DNA of 18,533 nucleotides, from positions 1-18,533 of the forward strand of contig CALADS010000085.1 in NCBI GenBank assembly GCA_937890825.1, given 5' to 3'. The translations under genes and the position numbers were made by a program. The notes below the pieces were generated by a model. The model did no database searches and was not told the DNA's origin. It saw nothing but the letters and a program-made list of their open reading frames with translations. This DNA comes from an uncultured Bacteroides sp. (GTDB lineage: Bacteria; Bacteroidota; Bacteroidia; Bacteroidales; Bacteroidaceae). This document shows, one piece after another, positions 1 through 6,774 of the stretch (position 1 is its first letter; each line of letters starts with the position of its first letter).

Positions 1-15
1 TCACTTTTCTACCGT

Positions 16-198
16 TTAGGGTGTAAAATACTGATAATCAACTAATAATAGATACAACGGATGTCTTTTTTCATTCCAACCTAAATTGATAAGTTGTGAA
101 GAGGGGTGAATTACCTTGAAAATTCCCACTTCTTTCTCTGTCTTTGAAGCATCCATGATTTTAGGCAGTTCGAAATAATACTCATTGATTAATGCCAT
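16..198 (-). pseudogene. Probable vestige of dapL (LL-diaminopimelate aminotransferase), N-terminus only
   Basis: This is a 60-codon ORF starting at the ATG at 198-196. An in-frame ATG at 288 would add 30 residues that look non-coding. The start MALINEYYFELP and the later FKVIHP and INLG stretches follow the order of the N-terminus of bacterial DapL, which I recall as beginning MALVNEH..LP, with FK(V/I).HP and I.RLG further on. The full enzyme is about 410 residues and makes LL-diaminopimelate for lysine and peptidoglycan. Here the similarity stops after about 48 residues (near HPL), and a stop follows 12 codons later. No DapL-like continuation appears in the other frames of the remaining bases to the window edge. 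A -7-like element lies upstream. An unrelated small protein is possible; the match is from memory, not from a search. Confidence 0.5.
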
Positions 199-244
199 AC
201 TGTTCTTTTGTTTGTAATCCAATCTGAGTGTTGATAAAACGATA

Positions 245-252
245 CAAATATA
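245..252 (-). promoter_or_regulatory. Bacteroides -7 element for the dapL-like vestige
   Basis: On the minus strand the bases read TATATTTG, a full match to TAnnTTTG. It lies about 47 bases upstream of the ATG at 198. No clear TTTG is found 19-21 bases further upstream, so only the -7 half is supported. If active, the vestige is still transcribed. Confidence 0.4.
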
Positions 253-319
253 TGAATAATTAAAACAATATGATTTGATATTCGTCAAATAGATAACAAA
301 AACAAGGTGCTAATTCAGA

Positions 320-359
320 ATGAAATATAATATGTTTCATCAACTTTCATTATGAAAGT
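320..359. repeat. Inverted-repeat cluster upstream of purF, possible operator
   Basis: A perfect 17-bp palindrome, ACTTTCAT-T-ATGAAAGT, occupies 343-359. Just to its left, ATGAAA (320-325) and TTTCAT (335-340) form another inverted pair around a 9-base spacer. The two TTTCAT copies start 10 bases apart (335 and 345), about one helical turn. This is the geometry of a dimeric regulator site. The regulator is unknown. Confidence 0.45.
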
Positions 360-451
360 AAAATCCGTCTATTATGATTCAAATTACAACATGGGTTCGG
401 TAATACAACTAAAACTACGAGGTGATAGCAGTATTATAAGCCACTACTCTT

Positions 452-459
452 TAATTTTG
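452..459 (+). promoter_or_regulatory. Possible -7 promoter element of purF
   Basis: TAATTTTG matches TAnnTTTG and ends 21 bases before the chosen purF ATG at 481. No TTTG is present at the expected -33 distance, so the promoter is tentative. Confidence 0.3.
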
Positions 460-480
460 TCTCCCGTTAATTATTGTAGT

Positions 481-2370
481 ATGGAACCGCTAAAACATGA
501 GTGTGGTGTGGCAATGGTACGATTGCTGAAACCATTGGAGTATTATCAAAAGAAGTATGGGACCTGGATGTGGGGGTTGAACATTTTGTATCTGTTGATG
601 GAAAAACAACACAACCGGGGACAGGAAGGAGCCGGATTAGCTTGTGTAAAATTGCATGCACAGCCAGGAGAGGAATTTATTTTCCGTGAACGAGCCTTGG
701 GAACTGGAGCAATCACAGAGATTTTTCAGCAAGTGCATAAACAGATTGAAGACATAGATGACTCACAGTTGCTTGATAGCACCTTTGATAGGCAACCACT
801 TCCTTTTGCGGGAGAATTATACATGGGGCATCTGCGCTATTCCACTACCGGCCGAAGTGGTTTGTCGTATATACATCCTTTTTTGCGCCGTAGTAACTGG
901 CGGAGTCAGAACCTAGTAGTGTGCGGTAATTTCAATCTGACTAATGTGGATGAGATTTTCTCCCAGATAACGCAAACCGGACAACATCCGCGCAGATGTG
1001 CTGATACTTATTTATTATTGGAACAGTTAGGACATCAGTTGGACCGGGAAGTGAATCACCTCTATCAGCAGTACAAGGCAGAAGGCCTGGACGGTCTGGA
1101 GATTTCCCAAGCCATCGAGCGGCGGATAGATTTAGTTCCGGTTTTGAAGCAAGCCAGTGCCTCCTGGGATGGAGGGTATGTGATTTGTGGAATGACGGGT
1201 AGCGGTGAGTGTTTTGCGCTACGTGACCCCTGGGGCATCCGAACAGCTTTCTGGTATAAAGATGATGAAGTGATGATACTGGCTTCTGAACGACCGGTTA
1301 TTCAGACCGCCCTTCATGTGCCAGCTGAGGAAGTCCATGAATTGAATCCCGGTGAAGCCATCTTGATTAGTCGGGAGGGAAAGTTCCGGTTGGCTACCAT
1401 CAATAAAGAGCAAGGGGTACATGCTTGCTCATTCGAGCGAATTTATTTTAGCCGGGGTAGTGATTTGGATATTTACAGAGAGCGAAAACGCTTGGGTGAA
1501 CGCTTGGTTCAACCTATCTTGAAAGCGGTAGACTATGATATTGAACACACCGTTTTTTCTTATATCCCCAATACCGCAGAAGTGGCTTATTTCGGCATGT
1601 TACAAGGTTTGGATAAGTATCTTAACGAATTTAAGGTGCAACGTATTGAAGCATTTGGACATCGACCTACACACGAAGAACTGGAACGAATTTTATCCAT
1701 GCGCATCCGTAGCGAAAAAGTGGCCATCAAGGATATTAAGCTGAGGACTTTCATATCCGAAGGTAACTGCCGCAACGACTTGGCTGCCCATGTGTATGAT
1801 ATTACTTATGGCAGTTTGCAGCCATTTGTGGACAATTTGGTGATTATTGATGACAGTATTGTACGCGGCACAACCTTACAACAGAGCATTATCCGCATTC
1901 TGGATCGATTGAACCCTAAGCAGATTATCATAGTCTCCTCTTCCCCACAGGTGCGTTATCCTGATTACTACGGCATTGACATGTCGAGCATGGAGCAGTT
2001 CATCGCTTTTAGGGCAACTATCGCCTTGCTGGTGGAACGAGGTATGAAGAATGTCATAGAGCGGGTTTATAAGAAAGTAAAGTCCCAACTTGACAGCCCG
2101 GATGTCAAAACGCTACAGCCCAATTATATCCAGGAAATATATGCCCCATTTAGCGATGAAGAAATATCGGACAGGATAGCCTGCATGCTCACGCCAGAAG
2201 GAGTACATGCGAAAATCAAGATAGTCTATCAAGACTTGGAAGGATTGCATGAATCCTGTCCTTCGCATTCGGGTGATTGGTATTTCAGCGGCAATTATCC
2301 TACGAAAGGCGGGTTACGATTATTGTACCGTGCATTTATAGATTATATAGAGAAATATTTTCAATTTTAA
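481..2370 (+). CDS. purF: Amidophosphoribosyltransferase, Bacteroidetes long form (PurF-like)
   Basis: This 629-residue enzyme should transfer glutamine amide nitrogen to PRPP, giving phosphoribosylamine, the first committed step of purine synthesis. The N-terminal half is a class II (Ntn) glutaminase: KHECGVAM places the nucleophile at Cys8, followed by NRGQEGAG and GHLRYSTTG near residue 120. The seven residues before Cys8 would act as a short propeptide, as in B. subtilis PurF. The phosphoribosyltransferase PRPP loop is VIIDDSIVRGTT at residues 454-465. The protein is over 100 residues longer than E. coli PurF, which fits the form I know from Bacteroides. I chose the ATG at 481 because the Cys must sit near the N-terminus; the frame is open back to 352. 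carA follows after 19 bases, so the two are probably one operon. The C-terminus ends in EKYFQF, typical of the form. Confidence 0.88.
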   Translation: MEPLKHECGVAMVRLLKPLEYYQKKYGTWMWGLNILYLLMEKQHNRGQEGAGLACVKLHAQPGEEFIFRERALGTGAITEIFQQVHKQIEDIDDSQLLDSTFDRQPLPFAGELYMGHLRYSTTGRSGLSYIHPFLRRSNWRSQNLVVCGNFNLTNVDEIFSQITQTGQHPRRCADTYLLLEQLGHQLDREVNHLYQQYKAEGLDGLEISQAIERRIDLVPVLKQASASWDGGYVICGMTGSGECFALRDPWGIRTAFWYKDDEVMILASERPVIQTALHVPAEEVHELNPGEAILISREGKFRLATINKEQGVHACSFERIYFSRGSDLDIYRERKRLGERLVQPILKAVDYDIEHTVFSYIPNTAEVAYFGMLQGLDKYLNEFKVQRIEAFGHRPTHEELERILSMRIRSEKVAIKDIKLRTFISEGNCRNDLAAHVYDITYGSLQPFVDNLVIIDDSIVRGTTLQQSIIRILDRLNPKQIIIVSSSPQVRYPDYYGIDMSSMEQFIAFRATIALLVERGMKNVIERVYKKVKSQLDSPDVKTLQPNYIQEIYAPFSDEEISDRIACMLTPEGVHAKIKIVYQDLEGLHESCPSHSGDWYFSGNYPTKGGLRLLYRAFIDYIEKYFQF

Positions 2371-2389
2371 TGACCATAAGTTAGAACAG

Positions 2390-3463
2390 ATGAAGAAAGC
2401 TACATTAATCTTGGAAAACGGTTGCCGTTTTCAAGGTCTTTCATTCGGCTATGAAGGGCCGGTAGCCGGTGAGGTGGTGTTCAATACAGCCATGACGGGT
2501 TATCCGGAGAGTCTCACAGACCCTTCTTATGCCGGTCAGTTGATGGTGTTGACCTATCCGCTGGTGGGAAATTATGGAGTACCGCCTCTGCGGCTGTATA
2601 ATCAGGGATTCCCATTGTATGTGGAGAGCGAACGGATTCATGTCAGTGCATTGATTGTGAATGATTATTCGGATGATTATTCGCATTGGAATGCTTGTGA
2701 AAGTCTGGGTGCATGGATGAAGCGTGAAAAAGTGCCTGGTATAACCGGTATTGATACTCGCTGTTTGACCAAGGTGCTTCGTGAATCTGGAGTGATGATG
2801 GGACAGATTGTGTATGAAGATCAACCGGAATTTGCTTTCACCCATGATTACGGAACGGAGAATTATGTATCCCAGGTTTCTTGTCGGGAAATCATCCGGT
2901 ATCAAGAAGGAGCTGCCAAGCGGGTGGTGCTGCTGGATTGTGGAGTGAAGCTGAATATCTTGCGTTGTTTACTTCAACGGAATGTAGCTGTGATTCGTGT
3001 ACCCTGGGATTATGATTTTACCGGATTGGACTACGACGGACTGTTTTTGAGTAACGGTCCTGGTGATCCGAATCAGTGTGAGGTAGCAGTTGAACACATA
3101 CGCCGGGCCATGACTAGGAGTAACAAGCCGATTTTCGGTATCTGTCTGGGCAATCAGTTGTTGGCTAAAGCCGGAGGAGCGCAAATCTATAAATTGAAGT
3201 ACGGACATCGCAGCCATAACCAACCTGTACGTATGCTGGGAACGAATCATTGCTTCATAACTTCCCAGAACCATGGTTTTGCTGTTGACGAACAGACGTT
3301 GGGCAAAGAATGGCAACCTTGGTTTCAAAACATGAATGATGCGTCGAATGAAGGCATTCGGCACGATTCCAAGCCCTGGTTCTCTGTGCAGTTTCATCCG
3401 GAAGCTGCTTCTGGTCCTTTAGATACAGAATTCTTGTTTGATGAATTTGTGAAGCTTTTGTAA
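2390..3463 (+). CDS. carA: Carbamoyl-phosphate synthase small (glutaminase) subunit
   Basis: At 357 residues this is the size of the family. It hydrolyses glutamine and channels ammonia to CarB, giving carbamoyl phosphate for pyrimidine and arginine synthesis. The N-terminal CPSase domain shows GEVVFNTAMTGYPESLTDPS, the classic family signature. The class I amidotransferase domain carries the nucleophile Cys252 in FGICLGNQ, and His336 and Glu338 in QFHPEA complete the triad. All key residues are present, so this subunit looks intact even though its partner carB is disrupted 2 bases downstream. The ATG at 2390 lies 19 bases after purF, with no strong Shine-Dalgarno sequence. Without a CarB partner it could still act as a slow glutaminase. 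Confidence 0.94.
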   Translation: MKKATLILENGCRFQGLSFGYEGPVAGEVVFNTAMTGYPESLTDPSYAGQLMVLTYPLVGNYGVPPLRLYNQGFPLYVESERIHVSALIVNDYSDDYSHWNACESLGAWMKREKVPGITGIDTRCLTKVLRESGVMMGQIVYEDQPEFAFTHDYGTENYVSQVSCREIIRYQEGAAKRVVLLDCGVKLNILRCLLQRNVAVIRVPWDYDFTGLDYDGLFLSNGPGDPNQCEVAVEHIRRAMTRSNKPIFGICLGNQLLAKAGGAQIYKLKYGHRSHNQPVRMLGTNHCFITSQNHGFAVDEQTLGKEWQPWFQNMNDASNEGIRHDSKPWFSVQFHPEAASGPLDTEFLFDEFVKLL

Positions 3464-3465
3464 AT

Positions 3466-3771
3466 ATGAAGAAAAAAGAATTGCAGAAAGTGCTGCTCCT
3501 GGGTTCTGGAGCATTGAAAATCGGTGAAGCTGGTGAATTCGATTATTCCGGTTCGCAAGCATTGAAGGCTTTACGTGAAGAAGGCATCTATACGGTGCTG
3601 ATTAATCCTAATATTGCTACCGTACAGACATCCGAAGGAGTGGCCGATCAGATTTATTTTTTACCGGTCACTCCTTTTTTTGTGGAGAAGGTCATTTTTT
3701 TGTGGAGAAGGTCATTGAAAAAGAACGTCCCGATGGTATTTTGCTGTCGTTTGGAGGACAGACGGCCTTGA
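3466..3771 (+). CDS. carB 5' fragment (N-terminal CarB peptide with frameshifted tail)
   Basis: This is the product actually encoded in the first frame: 101 residues. Residues 1-77 are genuine CarB, including LLLGSGALKIGEAGEFDYSG, the first pre-ATP-grasp motif. The last 24 residues (from FLWRRSLKK) come from the shifted frame and end at a TGA at 3769-3771. The ATG follows the carA stop by two bases, so translation is probably coupled. The peptide lacks the ATP-grasp fold and should be inactive. Confidence 0.7.
   Translation: MKKKELQKVLLLGSGALKIGEAGEFDYSGSQALKALREEGIYTVLINPNIATVQTSEGVADQIYFLPVTPFFVEKVIFLWRRSLKKNVPMVFCCRLEDRRP
3675..3714 (+). repeat. Perfect 20-bp tandem duplication inside carB
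   Basis: Each unit is seven Ts followed by GTGGAGAAGGTCA: copy 1 at 3675-3694, copy 2 at 3695-3714, with no mismatch and no spacer. The flanks CTCC and TTGAAA join correctly to a single copy. Twenty bases is not a multiple of three, so gain or loss of a copy switches the carB frame. Confidence 0.97.
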
Positions 3772-6707
3772 ACTGCGGTGTAGAGCTTTATAAGAAAGGT
3801 GTCTTTGAGAAATGGGGCGTGCAGGTGCTGGGAACTCCGGTACAGGCCATTATGGATACAGAAGACCGAGAGTTGTTTGTACACAAACTGGATGAGATTG
3901 GTGTAAAGACTATCCAGAGCCATGCGGCTGATACGGTAGAAGAGGCCAAGCGGGCAGCAGAGGAATTGGGGTATCCGGTCATTCTCCGCGCAGCCTATGC
4001 CTTAGGCGGATTGGGCAGCGGATTTTGTGACAATGAAAGCCAGTTGCAGGCTTTGGCCGAGAAAGCGTTTTCTTTTTCTTCTCAGGTCTTAGTGGAGAAG
4101 AGCCTGAGAGGATGGAAAGAAATTGAATACGAAGTGGTGCGAGACCAGTATGATAACTGCATCACAGTGTGCAATATGGAGAACTTCGACCCATTGGGGA
4201 TTCATACCGGCGAAAGCATCGTGGTGGCTCCTTCGCAGACATTAACCAATCGTGAATATCATTTATTGCGTTCGCTGGCTATCCGCATCATCCGTCACAT
4301 CGGGATTATAGGTGAATGTAATGTGCAATATGCCCTTGACCCCGAGAGTGAAGATTACCGTGTTATTGAAGTCAATGCCCGACTGAGTCGCTCATCGGCC
4401 CTGGCTTCTAAGGCTACAGGATATCCACTGGCCTTCGTGGCGGCCAAATTAGGGCTAGGATACGGATTGTTCGAACTGCAGAATTCGGTGACGAAAACCA
4501 CGCCAGTTTTTTTTGAACCGGCTTTGGATTATGTGGTATGCAAGATACCCCGATGGGATCTGGGCAAGTTTCATGGCGTGAGCCGTGTATTGGGCAGCAG
4601 CATGAAGTCGGTCGGTGAAGTGATGGCCATCGGACGTACTTTTGAGGAGGCTTTTCAGAAAGGTTTGCGCATGATAGGGCAAGGTATGCACGGCTTTGTA
4701 CAGAACAAGGAACTGGCTATAGCTGATATGGACAAGGCTTTGCGCGAGCCTACAGATATGCGGGTATTTGTCATCAGTCAGGCCATGCAGGCGGGATATT
4801 GCGTAGAGCAGATTCATGCAGAAACTCGCATCGACCGGTGGTTTCTGTATAAATTGCGACACATCGTAAAGGTGTCGAGAGCATTGGAAAATTATACTTT
4901 AGATACGTTGCCTGCGGATTTACTGCGGAAAGCGAAAAATTTGGGATTCTCAGACTTTCAAGTAGCCCGTGCTATCGGATTGGATACCCTGCAGGACAGC
5001 GAATCGGCAGTAAGGTGTGTGCGCTCCCTGCGGAAACAGTATGGCATCTTGCCGGTAGTAAAACAAATTGATACATTGGCTGGTGAATATCCTGCTCAGA
5101 CCAATTATCTTTACCTTACTTATAATGGTACAGAAAATGACGTAACTGTTGATCGGACTAAGCCAGGAGTCGTTGTATTGGGTTCGGGTGCTTATCGCAT
5201 CGGCTCTTCTGTAGAGTTTGACTGGTGTGGGGTGCAGGCGCTCCAGGTTCTCCGGAAAGAAGGATACCGGAGTGTAATGATTAACTATAATCCCGAAACG
5301 GTTTCAACAGATTATGACATTTGCGATCGCCTTTATTTCGACGAACTGACGTTCGAACGAGTGATGGATATTCTGGAAGTGGAACAGCCCGAAGGGGTGA
5401 TTGTCTCCACCGGCGGACAGATACCCAATAATCTGGCACTCCGGCTCGACGAACAAGGAATACGGATTCTGGGTACCAGTGCCACCAGCATAGACCGGGC
5501 AGAAGACCGCGATAAGTTCTCGGCCATGTTGGACCGCATCGGAGTGGATCAGCCTGAATGGCGTGCGTTGACATCGCTGGAAGCTATTCAGGAATTTGTG
5601 CAACAAGTAGGTTTTCCGGTTCTGGTGCGTCCGTCGTATGTGCTCAGTGGAGCTGCAATGAATGTATGCTCCAATGAAGAAGAACTGAAACGATTCTTAG
5701 CTCTGGCCGCTCACGTATCCAAGCAGCATCCCGTGGTGGTGAGCCGTTTCATAGAAGAAGCCAAGGAAGTAGAAATGGATGCGGTGGCATGCCAAGGCGA
5801 GATAGTGGCCTATGCCATCAGCGAACATGTGGAGTATGCCGGCGTCCATTCCGGAGATGCCACTATTCAATTCCCGCCTCAAAAACTATATGTGGAAACC
5901 ATGCGGCGCATTAAGCGCATCAGTCGCAAGATTGCCAGAGAACTTTCCATTTCCGGACCTTTCAATATTCAGTTTTTGGCCCGTGATAATGAGATTAAGG
6001 TCATAGAATGCAATCTCCGTGCTTCCCGCTCTTTCCCTTTCATCAGTAAAGTACTAAAGATTAATTTTATAGAACTAGCCACGCGCGTGATGTTAGGATT
6101 GGAAGTAAAAAAACCAGATATGAGCTTGTTCGATATTGATTATGTGGGTATCAAGGCTAGCCAGTTTTCTTTTAACCGGCTGCAAAATGCCGACCCGGTA
6201 TTGGGAGTTGATATGACCTCTACCGGCGAAGTGGGCTGCCTGGGTGCAGATTCCTCGTGCGCTTTATTGAAAGCCATGCTTTCTGTGGGATATCGTATTC
6301 CTCAAAAGGGAGTGCTGCTGAGTACAGGAGGTATCAAGCAGAAAACGGCCATGCTCGAAGCGGCCCGCACCTTACAGCTGAAAGGCTATGCATTGTATGC
6401 TACCGGTGGAACATCTGCTTTTCTGACGGAGAACGGTGTGAGCAATACCATCGTGTATTGGCCGGACGAACCGCAGCAGCCGCAAGCCTTGGACTTGCTT
6501 CATAGCAAAGAAGTAGATCTGGTCATTAATATTCCGAAGAACCTGACACCAGCCGAACTGACCAACGGATACAAGATACGCCGTACAGCCGTTGACTTGA
6601 ATATTCCGCTGATTACCAATGCCCGTCTGGCCAGTGCCTTCATCGAAGCATTTTGCACCATGGATATAAACGATTTACTGATAACTTCCTGGAGCGAATA
6701 TCAATAA
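3702..6707 (+). CDS. carB: carB main fragment: both synthetase halves and MGS-like domain
   Basis: This frame holds about 93% of CarB. It can start at the GTG at 3702 (1001 residues). Numbered in restored CarB, the first ATP-grasp half runs to about 400, with LSFGGQTALNCG, GIHTGESIVVAPSQTL and VIEVNARLSRSSALASKATG. The second half begins near 562 with VVVLGSGAYRIGSSVEFDW and includes IVSTGGQIPNNLA and RPSYVLSGAAM. The MGS-like allosteric domain starts near 941 with LLSTGGIKQKTA. If translation restarted at the GTG, the protein would lack the first pre-ATP-grasp strands and probably the first phosphorylation step. The first repeat copy puts GGAGAAGG 10 bases ahead of this GTG, a possible ribosome binding site. 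glmS follows after 67 bases. Confidence 0.8.
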   Translation: MEKVIEKERPDGILLSFGGQTALNCGVELYKKGVFEKWGVQVLGTPVQAIMDTEDRELFVHKLDEIGVKTIQSHAADTVEEAKRAAEELGYPVILRAAYALGGLGSGFCDNESQLQALAEKAFSFSSQVLVEKSLRGWKEIEYEVVRDQYDNCITVCNMENFDPLGIHTGESIVVAPSQTLTNREYHLLRSLAIRIIRHIGIIGECNVQYALDPESEDYRVIEVNARLSRSSALASKATGYPLAFVAAKLGLGYGLFELQNSVTKTTPVFFEPALDYVVCKIPRWDLGKFHGVSRVLGSSMKSVGEVMAIGRTFEEAFQKGLRMIGQGMHGFVQNKELAIADMDKALREPTDMRVFVISQAMQAGYCVEQIHAETRIDRWFLYKLRHIVKVSRALENYTLDTLPADLLRKAKNLGFSDFQVARAIGLDTLQDSESAVRCVRSLRKQYGILPVVKQIDTLAGEYPAQTNYLYLTYNGTENDVTVDRTKPGVVVLGSGAYRIGSSVEFDWCGVQALQVLRKEGYRSVMINYNPETVSTDYDICDRLYFDELTFERVMDILEVEQPEGVIVSTGGQIPNNLALRLDEQGIRILGTSATSIDRAEDRDKFSAMLDRIGVDQPEWRALTSLEAIQEFVQQVGFPVLVRPSYVLSGAAMNVCSNEEELKRFLALAAHVSKQHPVVVSRFIEEAKEVEMDAVACQGEIVAYAISEHVEYAGVHSGDATIQFPPQKLYVETMRRIKRISRKIARELSISGPFNIQFLARDNEIKVIECNLRASRSFPFISKVLKINFIELATRVMLGLEVKKPDMSLFDIDYVGIKASQFSFNRLQNADPVLGVDMTSTGEVGCLGADSSCALLKAMLSVGYRIPQKGVLLSTGGIKQKTAMLEAARTLQLKGYALYATGGTSAFLTENGVSNTIVYWPDEPQQPQALDLLHSKEVDLVINIPKNLTPAELTNGYKIRRTAVDLNIPLITNARLASAFIEAFCTMDINDLLITSWSEYQ

Positions 6708-6774
6708 ATAAAGCTATCGGCTTTGCATTATCTAACAAAATCAAAAAACAGTAATAATTAAAGATGAATAGAAT

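Larger units (their letters stand above)
199..480. other. Divergent intergenic region between dapL vestige and purF
   Basis: This AT-rich stretch holds the minus-strand -7 element at 245-252, the inverted repeats at 320-359 and a possible plus-strand -7 element at 452-459. The purF reading frame stays open back to an ATG at 352. That extension is unlike the family's N-terminus and would put 43 residues in front of it, so I treat it as untranslated leader. Confidence 0.6.
3466..6707 (+). pseudogene. carB: carB, carbamoyl-phosphate synthase large subunit, frameshifted by a 20-bp tandem duplication
   Basis: The whole locus encodes CarB, which makes carbamoyl phosphate from bicarbonate, ammonia and two ATP. 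Two overlapping frames hold the protein. The 5' frame gives residues 1-77 of normal CarB and the rest sits in the frame at 3702-6707. The break lies exactly at two adjacent perfect 20-bp copies (3675-3694 and 3695-3714). Deleting either copy gives a continuous frame of 1073 codons plus stop, reading PFFVEKVIEKERPDG across the join; E. coli CarB is also 1073 residues. The rest shows no decay: both ATP-grasp halves and the allosteric domain are conserved, so the lesion is recent, reversible, bypassed by slippage, or a sequencing or assembly error. Confidence 0.9.

Noticed and set aside
352..480. In-frame upstream extension of purF by 43 codons (ATG at 352)
   Set aside because: The catalytic Cys must lie near the N-terminus and the family start MEPLKHECGV is at 481. 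The extension has no family similarity and contains regulatory-looking repeats.
2441..2905. 154-codon minus-strand ORF antisense to carA
   Set aside because: carA is unambiguous here and the antisense product has no recognisable features.
6713..6727. Small hairpin AAAGC...GCTTT between carB and glmS as terminator
   Set aside because: Only 5 bp of stem and no following T tract; the genes may be co-transcribed.
6708..6774. glmS ribozyme or other leader RNA
   Set aside because: The spacer is only 67 bases, AT-rich and without the conserved ribozyme core; this ribozyme is known from Gram-positive bacteria.
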